The notes under the pieces: model-generated
What the model saw: only the letters and a program-made list of their open reading frames with translations
Databases searched by the model: none
What the model was told of the DNA's origin: nothing
Shown: piece after piece, positions 8,333 to 18,015 of the stretch
Layout of the letters: every line of letters starts with the position of its first letter
Position numbering within the stretch: position 1 is the first letter of the stretch
From: JAVKBW01 sp040222995
Lineage (GTDB): Bacteria > Pseudomonadota > Alphaproteobacteria > UBA8366 > Aestuariispiraceae
Direction: 5' to 3'
Length of the DNA: 64,000 bases
NCBI GenBank assembly: GCA_040222995.1
Contig: JAVKBW010000042.1
Span: 62,001-126,000 of the forward strand
Position numbers and translations under genes: made by a program

Positions 8333-8797
8333 TCAGGCGGCGTGGCTGTGCGCGTTGTCGATAAGCAGGGCGTAAATCGCATCCTTTTCGGTCGATCCGC
8401 GCAGTTTCTTGCAGATGGCCTGATCACGCAGCACGCGCGATACCCGCGCCAGCGCCTTGAGGTGGTCCGCACCGGCGGTTTCAGGCGCCAGCAACAGAAA
8501 AATCAGATCGACGGGCATATCGTCCACGGAATCGAAATCGACGGGTTTTTCCAGTCTGGCAAACAGTCCGACAGGACGGGAAACGCTGTTCAGCTTACCA
8601 TGCGGGATCGCGATACCGTTGCCGACGCCGGTCGTGCCTAGCCGTTCTCGCTCCAGAAGCGTTTCGAACACTTCGCGCTGGTCGAGGCCCAGATGTTCCG
8701 CGGCGCGCCGGGCCAGTTCCGTCAGCGTCTGCTTTTTGGACGACACGCTGAGGGCCGGGACAATCGCGTCCGGCGATAAAAGATCTGCAATCTCCAT
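8333..8797 (-). CDS. ptsN: PTS IIA-like nitrogen-regulatory protein PtsN
   Basis: A 154-aa EIIA-Ntr domain protein with the phosphorylation histidine in GIAIPHGK and the conserved LLERERLGTTGVGNG segment. As in most proteobacteria it is the last gene of the rpoN-hpf-ptsN run, here on the minus strand. It receives phosphate from NPr/EI-Ntr and modulates potassium transport, stringent-response enzymes and nitrogen-related functions. A GAGG site lies nine bases before the ATG. Confidence 0.95.
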   Translation of the reverse strand: MEIADLLSPDAIVPALSVSSKKQTLTELARRAAEHLGLDQREVFETLLERERLGTTGVGNGIAIPHGKLNSVSRPVGLFARLEKPVDFDSVDDMPVDLIFLLLAPETAGADHLKALARVSRVLRDQAICKKLRGSTEKDAIYALLIDNAHSHAA

Positions 8798-8888
8798 GGT
8801 AGCAACCTCAAAGAAGCAATTTAAAACAGTTTATAATTGTCTTACCGGGCTTTCTGCCGACGCTCTCTGGACGCCGGCAAAGCCATAC

Positions 8889-9473
8889 CTACGATTCTGA
8901 CGTCGTATTCGGGTCAACCCAACCGATGTTTCCATCGTCGCGCTGATACACCATGTTCAGTCCGCCATGTTTCGAGCTTCGAAACATCAGGGCGTTCTGC
9001 CCGGACAGGTCCATCCGCATAACGGCCTCACTGACCGAAAGCGTGTCGATGCTTCCGGGCATTTCAGCAACGATGACCGGATCCGTATTCTCGGTCTCGG
9101 TTTCATCGTCGTCCGCGCGATCCGGTTCAGCCGCGATAACATACTGCAACGCCGGCAGCGAATCTTCATCGCCCCGGTGTTTTTGATCGCGAAGTTTACG
9201 CTTGTTACGGCGCAGCCGCTTGGCGACATGCTGCAGCGCTTCGTCGAATGCCGAATGCGCATCGCCGCCCTTGCCCGACCCCTGAACGAAAACCGGCCGC
9301 GAGACGTGCACCTTGATGTCGGCGCGGAATTCATGAGCTTCCTTGTGGAAGGTCACCTGCGCATCCGTCGTATTATCGAAGTACTTGGTAACAGCCGGAG
9401 GAAGTGTGTCTTCGACATACTCCTGCAACGCCGAGCCAATATCCATACCTTTACCGGTAATCGATAGCTGCAT
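8889..9473 (-). CDS. hpf: Long-form ribosome hibernation-promoting factor
   Basis: A 194-aa protein with an N-terminal HPF/RaiA (sigma-54 modulation) domain (about 1-105, MQLSITGKGMDIGSALQEYV start, basic RLRRNKRKLRDQ end), an acidic linker, and a C-terminal dimerisation domain (about 135-194, with the conserved SVSEAVMRMDLSGQNALMF segment). The two-domain length marks it as the long form, which dimerises 70S ribosomes into inactive 100S particles in stationary phase. Its place between rpoN and ptsN is the standard one. Confidence 0.94.
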   Translation of the reverse strand: MQLSITGKGMDIGSALQEYVEDTLPPAVTKYFDNTTDAQVTFHKEAHEFRADIKVHVSRPVFVQGSGKGGDAHSAFDEALQHVAKRLRRNKRKLRDQKHRGDEDSLPALQYVIAAEPDRADDDETETENTDPVIVAEMPGSIDTLSVSEAVMRMDLSGQNALMFRSSKHGGLNMVYQRDDGNIGWVDPNTTSES

Positions 9474-9724
9474 TTATTTTATTGCCCTCGTAAACCTCAA
9501 GAATGCCGCCATGAACAGGAAATGCAAGGGACGATGACTATATTGTCCCGACTGTTCGCCAAAAACCTTATTCGAGCAGAACCGTTTATTTTCGTCAAAA
9601 CGGCGTCTCGTCCCCCCAGTTCAACTTGCCGACGGGGTGGAGTTTCCGGCCCTCGCAAGCGGTGGCGGAAGCTATCCATCGCCATGGTTGAAGTCAAGGC
9701 GTGTCTGGCGGCGAAACTTTATCC

Positions 9725-11269
9725 TTAAATTGCATGCTGTTTTTGCCGTCGCCGCTGGACCGAAGACGGAATTTTCATTGCCTCGCGATATTTTGCAACC
9801 GTGCGCCGTGCGATATCGATTCCTTCCGATTTCAGCATATCGACGATCTGATCGTCCGACAGAATGGCCTTCGGCGGCTCGGCATCGATCAGCGCCCGGA
9901 TCCGGTGGCGAACCGATTCAGCCGAATGCGAGGAATCGCCGCCCATCCCGCTGATGGCCGAGGTAAAGAAAAACTTGAGCTCGAAGAGGCCTCGAGGCGT
10001 ATGGATGTATTTGTTGGTTGTTACCCGGCTGACCGTGCTTTCATGCATCTCGATGGCTTCCGCGATATCGCGCAGCACCAGCGGTCGTAAATGCGCAACG
10101 CCGCGATCGAAGAACGCATTCTGTTGCCTGACGATTTCTCCTGCGACCTTGATGATTGTCGTCGCGCGTTGATGCAACGATTTGACCAGCCAGTTTGCCG
10201 ACTGAAACTGATCGGTCAGGTATTCATTATCCGGTTTTTTCCGGACATCCTTGGAGATTCGGGCGAAATAGCTTTCATTCACCAGCACCCGCGGCAAAGT
10301 CTCGGAATTCAGTTCAATCGTCCAGCCGCCGTCCTGGGCGCGGCGCATCAGGATATCGGGAACGACCGGTTCGATGGTCTCCGTATTGAACGCCATAGCC
10401 GGTTTCGGGTTCAGCGACCTGATTTCGGCGACCATATCCCGCAGGTCTTCCTCGTCCACGCCGCATTTCTTCAGAAGACCCTTGGCGTCGTGCGCCGCCA
10501 GCATTTCCAGATTGTCCAGCATCGTCTGCATCGCCGGATCAAGGCGGTTCAGATCGGCAAGCTGCAGCGCCAGACATTCTTTCAGATCGCGGGCGAAAAC
10601 GCCGACCGGGTCCATTCCCTGCAGTTTCTTCAACACACGTTCGACGTCGTCTGTGCCGCAGCCCAGCATATCGGCAATGGTCGCAAAATCGCCAGACAGC
10701 CATCCCGATTCGTCAAGCTGATCGATCAGGTGGACCGCGATCAGCCGTTCCGCCGGATCGGAAATATCCATCTGCATCTGTTCCATCAGATGGTCGCGCA
10801 GGCTGACATGTTCCGAAAGCGTCGCTTCAAGGTTGGAGTCGATATCGTCGAACCCGGAACCCCCGCCCCTGACGCCCGACCAGTGCGCGCCGCCCAGTGC
10901 GTCGCCCGCATCGCCGCCGGGCCGTTCGCCGACGATATCGCTTTCGTACTGGTTGCCGTAATCGGCATCCAGAGGCGCGTTCTCGCCGTCCGCCATGCCG
11001 TCCGGCTTCAGCAGTTCCGCCGAATCGCCACTGAATTCATCCGGTCGTTCACTTGAGTCGAAGGCGGTCGATTGGTCCGCCGTTTCGCCGCGGGCAGGAT
11101 CGGCCTGCCCCTCGTCACGCTCCAGCATCGGATTGCGTTCAAGTTCGGTTTCGACGAATTCCGCCAGTTCGACATTGTTGTATTGCAGTAGCTTGATCGC
11201 CTGCTGCAACTGCGGCGTCATCACCAGCGATTGTGATTGGCGAAGGTCCAGTCGCGGTGTCAGCGCCAT
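9725..11269 (-). CDS. rpoN: RNA polymerase sigma-54 factor
   Basis: A 514-aa sigma-54. The N-terminal activator-interacting region is PRLDLRQSQSLVMTPQLQQA-like, followed by an acidic Region II (about 55-150), the core-binding and HTH region, and the diagnostic RpoN box ARRTVAKYRE near residue 490. It lies 13 bases after lptB and is upstream of hpf and ptsN, as in most proteobacteria. It directs transcription from -24/-12 promoters together with AAA+ activators. Confidence 0.97.
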   Translation of the reverse strand: MALTPRLDLRQSQSLVMTPQLQQAIKLLQYNNVELAEFVETELERNPMLERDEGQADPARGETADQSTAFDSSERPDEFSGDSAELLKPDGMADGENAPLDADYGNQYESDIVGERPGGDAGDALGGAHWSGVRGGGSGFDDIDSNLEATLSEHVSLRDHLMEQMQMDISDPAERLIAVHLIDQLDESGWLSGDFATIADMLGCGTDDVERVLKKLQGMDPVGVFARDLKECLALQLADLNRLDPAMQTMLDNLEMLAAHDAKGLLKKCGVDEEDLRDMVAEIRSLNPKPAMAFNTETIEPVVPDILMRRAQDGGWTIELNSETLPRVLVNESYFARISKDVRKKPDNEYLTDQFQSANWLVKSLHQRATTIIKVAGEIVRQQNAFFDRGVAHLRPLVLRDIAEAIEMHESTVSRVTTNKYIHTPRGLFELKFFFTSAISGMGGDSSHSAESVRHRIRALIDAEPPKAILSDDQIVDMLKSEGIDIARRTVAKYREAMKIPSSVQRRRQKQHAI

Positions 11270-11282
11270 CGCATTCCCGGTC

Positions 11283-12815
11283 TCACAGCGTGAATCGATC
11301 GCCCAGGTAAACCCGCCGGACTTCCTGATTGGCGACGATATCTGCCGGCGGACCTTCCATCAGAACATTGCCGTCGTGCAGAATGTACGCCCGGTCGACG
11401 ATTTCCAGGGTTTCGCGTACATTGTGGTCGGTAATCAGCACACCGATTCCGCGATCCTTCAGGTGGCTGACGAGATCGCGAATATCGCGCACCGCAATCG
11501 GGTCGATGCCCGCCAGCGGTTCGTCAAGCAGGATAAAATTCGGCTGGCTGGCCAGTGCGCGGGCAATTTCCAGACGCCGGCGTTCACCGCCCGAAAGCGC
11601 GATCGCCGGCGTTCGCCGCAGATGACTGATGGAAAATTCGGCCAGCAGGGATTCCAGGGCGGTTTCCCGGCGTTCCAGGTCTTTCTCAACCAGCTCCAGC
11701 ACGGCGCGGATATTCTGTTCCACCGTCAGCCCCCGGAAAATCGAGGCTTCCTGCGGCAGATAGCCGATGCCCATACGGGCGCGGCGGTACATCGGCAGAC
11801 TGGTGATGTCCTGACCGTCGAGGAAAATTTCACCGTAATCCGCCGGGATCAGACCGGTGACGATATAAAAGCACGTCGTCTTCCCCGCGCCGTTCGGCCC
11901 CAGCAGACCGACCGCCTCGCCCCGTTGCACCCGCAGCGAGACATCCCGCAGCACCGGACGTTTCTTGAAATGCTTGCCGAGCGACCGGATTTCGAGCCCG
12001 ACATTTTCCAGAACGAGCCGTGGTTGAGGCTTCACTTTGACAGGCCGGGGCGGCAGCCTTTCGACATTGGCGTCGGCTTCCGGCAACGGCGGTTGAGCGG
12101 GCTGGTCCCGACCGCCTGATTCGACTGGCGGCTGCCCGCTCTCGTCTTTCCCGATTTCCGTCTCTTTGCGTTCCGCCTTGATTTTCCAGCGTCGGCCGAA
12201 CAGGCGCGCAGCAAGGCCCGGTTTTTTCGGTTTCGGCTGATCGACGGTCACCGCATATTCTGTACCCGGCGGTTCCGGCGCCGGCGGCGCAACGGCCTCT
12301 TCCGGTTCGGGCTTTTGCGCTTCCGTTTTTCGATTTTCCTGCTGACCGCTCACCGGCGCGGGCTTTTCGGCAGCCGGGGCTTTTCGAACCGGCGCCTGCA
12401 CGTGGCGCGGCTCTTCGGCTTCACCTGCGGAGGGTGGTAGCGGCGGCGGTGGCGGCGAGACCTGGCCGGCATGGCTGTCATTGGCCGGTTTCGGGTCTCT
12501 CATCTGGCGGGGCGCCTGTGCGGCAGGCCCGCGTGCTTCCTCGGGCGCCGGCGATTTCGGCGATGTCTCCCGTTCCGCGCTTTCCGATCGTTGTTTCGCA
12601 TCGGGCGGTTCGGCAGATTCGCCGGATTCAGAATTGATTCGCGCCTGAAGTTTTGCCGGCCGCATATAGGTGCGCATCGCTGCGGAGGGCCGCAATGGCG
12701 GCGTGGAAGAATCCGAACGCTTGAGCGGCCGACAGTCCTCACGGTCGGATGCCGACGGCAACCGCGGTTCCCGGCGGTCACTGGCTTTTTTATCGTCGTC
12801 CCGATCGTCCGTCAT
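11283..12815 (-). CDS. lptB: LPS export ABC ATPase LptB with long proline-rich N-terminal extension
   Basis: The C-terminal 240 or so residues are a complete LptB: Walker A GPNGAGKTT, signature LSGGERRRLEIARAL, Walker B FILLDEPLAGID and the switch histidine in LITDHNVRETL. It powers the LptB2FGC machine that extracts LPS from the inner membrane. The first 265 or so residues are unusual: charged, Pro/Glu/Ala-rich, of low complexity (including PPPPPLPPS), with a basic patch KPGLAARLFGRRWKIKAER. The ATG at 12815 (MTDDRDDD) is chosen. An internal start close to the ABC domain would give a normal 250-aa LptB, but I see no convincing ribosome binding site there. It is part of the lptC-lptA-lptB-rpoN run. 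Confidence 0.93.
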   Translation of the reverse strand: MTDDRDDDKKASDRREPRLPSASDREDCRPLKRSDSSTPPLRPSAAMRTYMRPAKLQARINSESGESAEPPDAKQRSESAERETSPKSPAPEEARGPAAQAPRQMRDPKPANDSHAGQVSPPPPPLPPSAGEAEEPRHVQAPVRKAPAAEKPAPVSGQQENRKTEAQKPEPEEAVAPPAPEPPGTEYAVTVDQPKPKKPGLAARLFGRRWKIKAERKETEIGKDESGQPPVESGGRDQPAQPPLPEADANVERLPPRPVKVKPQPRLVLENVGLEIRSLGKHFKKRPVLRDVSLRVQRGEAVGLLGPNGAGKTTCFYIVTGLIPADYGEIFLDGQDITSLPMYRRARMGIGYLPQEASIFRGLTVEQNIRAVLELVEKDLERRETALESLLAEFSISHLRRTPAIALSGGERRRLEIARALASQPNFILLDEPLAGIDPIAVRDIRDLVSHLKDRGIGVLITDHNVRETLEIVDRAYILHDGNVLMEGPPADIVANQEVRRVYLGDRFTL

Positions 12816-13006
12816 ATCTTGGGTCCCTGCGCAAACGGTCAGGCTTTCACCCTGGCTCCGCTGCCGGTTTCGCACTTTCCTTCTGCAATAATACAGAAGC
12901 ATCACGAAAAAGGAATGAAAATTGCAGTACAGCTACTGCGCAAGACGTTTCATCTGGAATTCATGTATTCGGATACCGCTGCTGAATCCTATCAAATAAT
13001 AAAGCG

Positions 13007-13807
13007 CTATTCCGTGCTCAGTATCAGCCCTTTTACTTTACTACCACCGCCCGTAATCTTTGAACGGCCTGTTTTCATATCGACTACGGCACAGTTTCCA
13101 TTCAACTGATTTTCGCCGCGGGTAATTTTTACATCGCCGCAAACGGTCGCAATTTCCTTAGGCACGTCGTAGACGCCTTCACGGCCCCGAACGATTTCCG
13201 TTTCCGTCGAAATATGCACGCCATCCAGGGCGTCGATCCGCTGCACGGCGCGCTTTCCGTCCGCGCCGTTCTGGATATAGGCCGTCAGAACCCCGGCGAC
13301 CAGACGGTTGCCGTTCTGAATGATCGTCGCCTCGCCTCTCGCCACGGCGAGGCTTCGCGCCTGCCAGAATTCCAGCGATTCCTCAGCCGTGATGCTCGCA
13401 TCTCTGGTGACAAGCTGCAGGTTTTCGCCGACCAGAACCGCAACCTGCTTATCGACGTGATACACCGCCTTGTCGCCGGTGGCTTCCGCGTCTTCCGCCG
13501 TGATGACGACATTGCGGTCGGCGTCCATCCGGAAAATCTGCTGCCGCTCGCCGTTTTCGCCGCCACGATAGAATGCGGTCAGCGTATCGGAGCGAACCGT
13601 CAACCCGCCCTGACTCGCCGTCGCGTTGCCGCGGGCGATATAGCGCTTGGAATCGCGCAGCCATTCGATTCCGTCATCGGCTTCGATTTCAATCGGACCG
13701 TCATCGCTGGATCCCGTGGCGATCGATTGCGCGCCGGCCTGATTGACCGTCAGAAGGAACAGAGCGGCAAGACAAACAACCGTCAAAGGCAACCGGCGGC
13801 TTGTCAT
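13007..13807 (-). CDS. lptA: LPS transport periplasmic protein LptA
   Basis: A 266-aa protein with a signal peptide (to about 27) and an OstA/LptA beta-jellyroll domain. Typical strands include IEIEADDGIEWLRDSKRYIARGNA and VRSDTLTAFY. It bridges LptC and the outer-membrane LptD to carry LPS across the periplasm. The start overlaps the lptC stop by four bases (ATGA). It is somewhat longer than the E. coli protein (185 aa), as is common in alphaproteobacteria. Confidence 0.92.
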   Translation of the reverse strand: MTSRRLPLTVVCLAALFLLTVNQAGAQSIATGSSDDGPIEIEADDGIEWLRDSKRYIARGNATASQGGLTVRSDTLTAFYRGGENGERQQIFRMDADRNVVITAEDAEATGDKAVYHVDKQVAVLVGENLQLVTRDASITAEESLEFWQARSLAVARGEATIIQNGNRLVAGVLTAYIQNGADGKRAVQRIDALDGVHISTETEIVRGREGVYDVPKEIATVCGDVKITRGENQLNGNCAVVDMKTGRSKITGGGSKVKGLILSTE

Positions 13808-14475
13808 TGCTGATCCTCCACATCCTGGTAAATCACGAGTTTCGATTTGCCGAGCAGTCGAACCCGGGCGCCGCGTTCATAAATGCGGAATCCCTGTGCT
13901 TCTACAAGCCCAAACGGCCCCTGGCCGAAGATCGGTTCGTCGCCGGCCGCGCCGCCGGCCTGAAGATCGACCCGGGCGCTTTGCGTTTTAAACTCGTACC
14001 CGAGATCATGAAAGAAGCTGACATCGCCCTGCAGCGTTAAAATCTGCAAATCCCGGTCATAGGTACCGTCAGCAGCCGTCAGCGCAGCCCAGGTTTCGTC
14101 CGCCATCATGATATCGGCTTTCGGCAGGGTAAGACCGATAAAAGGCTCGTCGATATTGGGCTGCCGGATGGTTTCCGCCGTTACGGTGAAGGGCTGGTTT
14201 TTTTCGTCTCGTCCGGCATAACGGGCATTCGTGATCTGCATGGAATCCGGTGTCGGTTTCACGGCATCCACAAGCGCCTGGTTGAGCAGTTTGACCTGTT
14301 CGTCCAGCAACGGCCATGCGACGACAAGACTGATCAACACCACCGCAAGGGTCGGCAGAAGAATTTTCAGGAAATTGACGATTCTTCCATAGGTCGGGCT
14401 GAAGCCTCCGCTTCGCGCCCCAAGCGGAATACGCGACGGTTTCGCCGGTGCGGATGTCGGATTTGCCGTCGCCAT
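13804..14475 (-). CDS. lptC: LPS export protein LptC
   Basis: A 223-aa bitopic protein. A single transmembrane helix (about 34-55, FLKILLPTLAVVLISLVVAW) is followed by a periplasmic LptC domain with conserved ITNARYAGRDEKNQPF-like strands. It receives LPS from the LptB2FG transporter and passes it to LptA, the next gene. It lies between kdsD (26-base gap) and lptA (overlap). Confidence 0.9.
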   Translation of the reverse strand: MATANPTSAPAKPSRIPLGARSGGFSPTYGRIVNFLKILLPTLAVVLISLVVAWPLLDEQVKLLNQALVDAVKPTPDSMQITNARYAGRDEKNQPFTVTAETIRQPNIDEPFIGLTLPKADIMMADETWAALTAADGTYDRDLQILTLQGDVSFFHDLGYEFKTQSARVDLQAGGAAGDEPIFGQGPFGLVEAQGFRIYERGARVRLLGKSKLVIYQDVEDQQ

Positions 14476-14500
14476 CGCTCAGCGCCAGAACAACCGGCTG

Positions 14501-15511
14501 TCAGGCAATACCGGCCCGTAGCAGATCATGAACATGTACAATACCGATCGGTTGGCCGTCTTTGACGATAAAGGCGGCATTGATCTTGTTCTTGTTGAAG
14601 ATGGCCAGAAGCTCCATCGCCAACAGGTCAGGCGGCGCGACAATCGGGTTTCGGGTCATCACCGACGTTACAGGCTCGTTGAGCACATCTTCAAGCAGAT
14701 GCCGCCTCAGATCGCCGTCCGTGATGATGCCCATCAACCGGTTATTGCCGTCAACCACGCCAATTGTCCCAAATGGCTTGCCCGCCATATTTATCAAGGC
14801 TTCGCGCATCATTGTTTCATGGGAAACAAGCGGCATTTCGCCGCCCGTATGCATCAGATCGCTGACCTGCATCAGTTGCTGACCCAACTTGCCGCCCGGA
14901 TGGAACAACCGGAAGGCTTCCGCCGTGAAGGCCTTGTTTCGTTCCAGCAACGCCACCGCCAGGGCGTCACCCAGCGCCAGCGCCATAGTTGTCGTCGTGG
15001 TCGGCGCTAGCGCCAGAGTGCCTGCTTCCGGCATATCGGGCAGAATAAGGGCGACATCCGCATTTTTCACCAATGCGCTGTTCCGTCCGCCGGTGATCGC
15101 AATCAGTGGAATCGAGAACCGCCGGGAATAACTGACGATATCGCTGAGTTCCTTTGTCTCGCCGGAATTCGACAGCGCGATAATCGCATCGTCCTGCGTA
15201 ATCATGCCCATGTCGCCGTGGCTGGCCTCGCCCGGATGAACGAATTGCGCCGGGGTGCCGGTGGATGACAGGGTCGCGGCGATTTTCCGGCCGATATGGC
15301 CGCTTTTGCCCATGCCGGTAACCGTTACACGTCCCTTGATCCCTATCAGAACCTCGACAGCAGCCGTGAACCTGCCGTCCAGACCGTCCGCCAATGCTTT
15401 CAGCGCATCGCTTTGCAGGTGCAGAACCCGCCGCGCCGCGTCGATATCGTCTGACTGAGGGGCATCGCCCGCATGCAACGCGTTGGCGAGAGGCTGTTTC
15501 GCCGTTTCCAC
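14501..15511 (-). CDS. kdsD: Arabinose-5-phosphate isomerase KdsD/KpsF
   Basis: A 336-aa enzyme with an N-terminal SIS sugar isomerase domain (GMGKSGHIGRKIAATLSS, HPGEASHGDMG) and two C-terminal CBS domains (about 210-336). It interconverts ribulose-5-phosphate and arabinose-5-phosphate, the first step to KDO, which fits the LPS-export genes after it. It starts with GTG, seven bases after a strong GGAGGA site. Confidence 0.95.
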   Translation of the reverse strand: METAKQPLANALHAGDAPQSDDIDAARRVLHLQSDALKALADGLDGRFTAAVEVLIGIKGRVTVTGMGKSGHIGRKIAATLSSTGTPAQFVHPGEASHGDMGMITQDDAIIALSNSGETKELSDIVSYSRRFSIPLIAITGGRNSALVKNADVALILPDMPEAGTLALAPTTTTTMALALGDALAVALLERNKAFTAEAFRLFHPGGKLGQQLMQVSDLMHTGGEMPLVSHETMMREALINMAGKPFGTIGVVDGNNRLMGIITDGDLRRHLLEDVLNEPVTSVMTRNPIVAPPDLLAMELLAIFNKNKINAAFIVKDGQPIGIVHVHDLLRAGIA

Positions 15512-15547
15512 AAAAGTCCTCCGTCTCTGCTTTCCGGAACAGCTTAT

Positions 15548-15570
15548 GCTGAATCGCCGGGCGATTCAGC
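15548..15570. terminator. Hairpin between rnd and kdsD (possible terminator or processing site)
   Basis: A perfect 10-bp stem, GCTGAATCGC and GCGATTCAGC around a 3-base loop. No T-run follows on either strand, so it may pause transcription or stabilise an mRNA end rather than terminate. Confidence 0.3.
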
Positions 15571-15596
15571 CCTAATTCGACCGCGCTGTCGCGGCG

Positions 15597-16211
15597 TCAG
15601 GAATGGGCGAAGATGTCGGTGTCTTCCCACCCGGCGAGATCGAGTCTGGTTCGCACCGGCAGGAATTCGAAACAGGCCTCTGCCAGATCCTGCCTGTTCT
15701 CTCGCAGCAGCATGGTGCTAAGGGCATCGCGCAGCCGGTGCAGGTACAGAACATCGCTGGCCGCGTATGTCAGTTGCGCTTCGCTGAGATCCGGACTGGC
15801 CCAGTCGGACGACTGCTGCTGTTTGGACATGTCAATATCCAGAATCTCCTTGCACAGATTCGAAAGGCCATGTCGGTCGGTATAGGTGCGCACCAGCTTG
15901 GAGGCTATTTTCGTGCAGAATATCGGCGTCATCGTCACGCCCAGATGGCGCTGAACCACCGCGACATCGAAACGGGCAAAGTGCAGAATCTTGCGGCGTT
16001 GCGGGTCCGCCAGAAGACGTTTCAGGTTCGGCGCGTCGTAGACAGCGTCGGGAAAATGCACCATGTGGCAGACACCGTCACCGGTTGAAATCTGAATAAG
16101 GCAGAGCCTGTCGCGGTGCAGGTTCAGCCCCTGGGTTTCCGTATCGACAGCAATATCGCCGTCCAGCACCAGATCGTCCGGCAGGTCGTTTTTATAAAGA
16201 TGAATTGTCAA
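15597..16211 (-). CDS. Ribonuclease D, short form (3'-5' exonuclease domain)
   Basis: A 204-aa DEDD-type exonuclease: DTETQGLNL (motif I Asp/Glu), HFARFDVAVVQRHL (motif II) and TYAASDVLYL (motif III, Tyr and Asp). The HRDC domains of the E. coli enzyme are missing, as is usual for this alphaproteobacterial short form. It trims 3' ends of tRNA precursors and other RNAs. The start is TTG, with a GGAGAT site at proper spacing. It is the first gene of the kdsD-lpt-rpoN run. Confidence 0.9.
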   Translation of the reverse strand: MTIHLYKNDLPDDLVLDGDIAVDTETQGLNLHRDRLCLIQISTGDGVCHMVHFPDAVYDAPNLKRLLADPQRRKILHFARFDVAVVQRHLGVTMTPIFCTKIASKLVRTYTDRHGLSNLCKEILDIDMSKQQQSSDWASPDLSEAQLTYAASDVLYLHRLRDALSTMLLRENRQDLAEACFEFLPVRTRLDLAGWEDTDIFAHS

Positions 16212-16359
16212 AGGCCATCTCCGCCAGTCGAAATTCGATCAGCATGTCCAACAGTTTACTGAATTGTACGTCGCAAGCGACTGTACCCCTATTCCGGCAG
16301 ATCGGGAAAGTCTATGACATTTCTGCGGTTTTTTAGCCAAAAAGCCGGTTGCCGGGAAT

Positions 16360-17898
16360 TCAGAATTCAGGAAACTCCCGAAACGTGAGATAGGCCACCG
16401 CACCGCCTTCCGGCAGGTTCTTCGCCGCCAGCGCACCGCCCATGCGTTGCATCAGAGAATGGGTGATCGCCAGGCCGAGGCCCGTACCCTCCTGTTTTCC
16501 GAACGGAACGAACGACTTTGCGGCAACGAACGGTTCGCCCAGATTGTCCAGAATCGGTTGCGGAAATCCCGCACCGCCATTCCGTACGCCGATCCGCACC
16601 CTTTGCTGCCGCGGCCGGTCGAAACCGATCGATATCGTCGAGCCCGGCGGAGCGAATTTTACAGCGTTGGACAGTAAATTCAGCAGACACTGGAGAACCG
16701 CGCGTTTGTCTCCTTCTATCGGTCCGATGGAAGCGCAGTCGCAATCAATAGAAAGGTTTCTTTCTTCAACCATCTGGCGAACCGTTTCGATCGTGGTGGC
16801 CAGACATTGCCGCAGATCGACCGCCGCTTTCTCCAGATTGAGACCGCCGCTTTCGATCCGCGACAGGTCGAGAATGTCGTTGATCAGATCCAGCAGATAA
16901 TCGCCGCTTTTATGAATATCACTCGCGTATTCCCGAACCTTTTCAGGCGGCAGGGACACCATCGACTGACTCAGTAAATCCGAAAATCCGATGATTGCAT
17001 TCAACGGCGTTCTCAGTTCATGGCTCATATGCGCCAGGAAATCGGTTTTTGCCCGGTTGGCGGCTTCTGCCCGGGTCAACGCCGCCTTGATGCTGCTGTC
17101 GGCGGCCTTCCGCGCCGAAATATCCCGGACCGTTCCTTCGTAAAACAATGGATTGCCAGCATCATCGCGCACCAGATAGGCGTTTTCCGATATCCATATC
17201 CGCTTGCGGGATCCATGACAGTAAATCTCGCTCTCGAAGTCCTCGACGGCGCCGTCGCGTTCAAGCAACCTCTGGAACTCGGTCCGGCGGTCGGGATCGA
17301 CGTACCATTCCGTCGCAATATCCTTGACCGCATTCAGGTGTTCCTCTTCGGATTCATAACCGTTCAGCCGATACAAGGCCGGGTTGGACATTAACTGACG
17401 GCCGTCCAGCGACGATCTGTAGATGCCTTCCGTCGCCCGTTCGAAAATGCGCCGGTAACTGGCTTCTGCTTCAGCCAGTTTTTCTTGGGTTTCGATAAGA
17501 TCGCTGACATCGGTGATCGTGCCGAAATAACCGATGACGGCGCCGTCGTCGCCTTTTATCGGGTTGGCGTGTTCGCTTGCCCAGAACGTCGAGCTGTCGC
17601 AGCGCCGGGCCTGCCAGACCTGTCCGGCAACCGTTGCCCCTGCATCGTTTCGGTCTCGGATTCGGCTATGTTCGTCGTCATTTACATAGTGGGTCTTCGC
17701 CGCGGGTTTGAGCGCCACCATATCTTCTGCGGACGCGTACCCCATCAGTTTCGCGAGTGTGTCGTTGGCGTAGACAACCGTACTGTCGCTGTCGGTCACA
17801 TAGACCCCGACGCCGACAGCCGCCAGCAACTGCATCAGCATATCCGGCGAGATCAGGCTCTTAAGGTCCGGGTTTTCATCCATACAATCGACTGCCAC
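16360..17898 (-). CDS. PAS-domain sensor histidine kinase
   Basis: A 512-aa cytoplasmic kinase without transmembrane segments. It has PAS (about 18-140), PAS with PAC (about 145-270), a HisKA domain with FLAHMSHELRTPLNAIIGFS (phosphorylated His about 293) and a HATPase_c domain. The N-box LLNLLSNAVKF and G2 box GTGLGLAI are intact, but the G1 box reads GVRNGGAGF, with Asn where Asp normally contacts adenine. No response regulator is adjacent, so it is an orphan kinase with unknown output. The GTG start gives the full first PAS. An ATG 15 bases downstream is also possible. Confidence 0.93.
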   Translation of the reverse strand: MAVDCMDENPDLKSLISPDMLMQLLAAVGVGVYVTDSDSTVVYANDTLAKLMGYASAEDMVALKPAAKTHYVNDDEHSRIRDRNDAGATVAGQVWQARRCDSSTFWASEHANPIKGDDGAVIGYFGTITDVSDLIETQEKLAEAEASYRRIFERATEGIYRSSLDGRQLMSNPALYRLNGYESEEEHLNAVKDIATEWYVDPDRRTEFQRLLERDGAVEDFESEIYCHGSRKRIWISENAYLVRDDAGNPLFYEGTVRDISARKAADSSIKAALTRAEAANRAKTDFLAHMSHELRTPLNAIIGFSDLLSQSMVSLPPEKVREYASDIHKSGDYLLDLINDILDLSRIESGGLNLEKAAVDLRQCLATTIETVRQMVEERNLSIDCDCASIGPIEGDKRAVLQCLLNLLSNAVKFAPPGSTISIGFDRPRQQRVRIGVRNGGAGFPQPILDNLGEPFVAAKSFVPFGKQEGTGLGLAITHSLMQRMGGALAAKNLPEGGAVAYLTFREFPEF

Positions 17899-18015
17899 AG
17901 TAGGTTTTCTTCATTCGCCCCGACATCCTAGCAATAGATACTACACTGCAACCGTCAAACTATCAGTCCCCCCACGCAAACGCATCGGATCGAAATCAAC
18001 CGGGAAGGCAAAACA

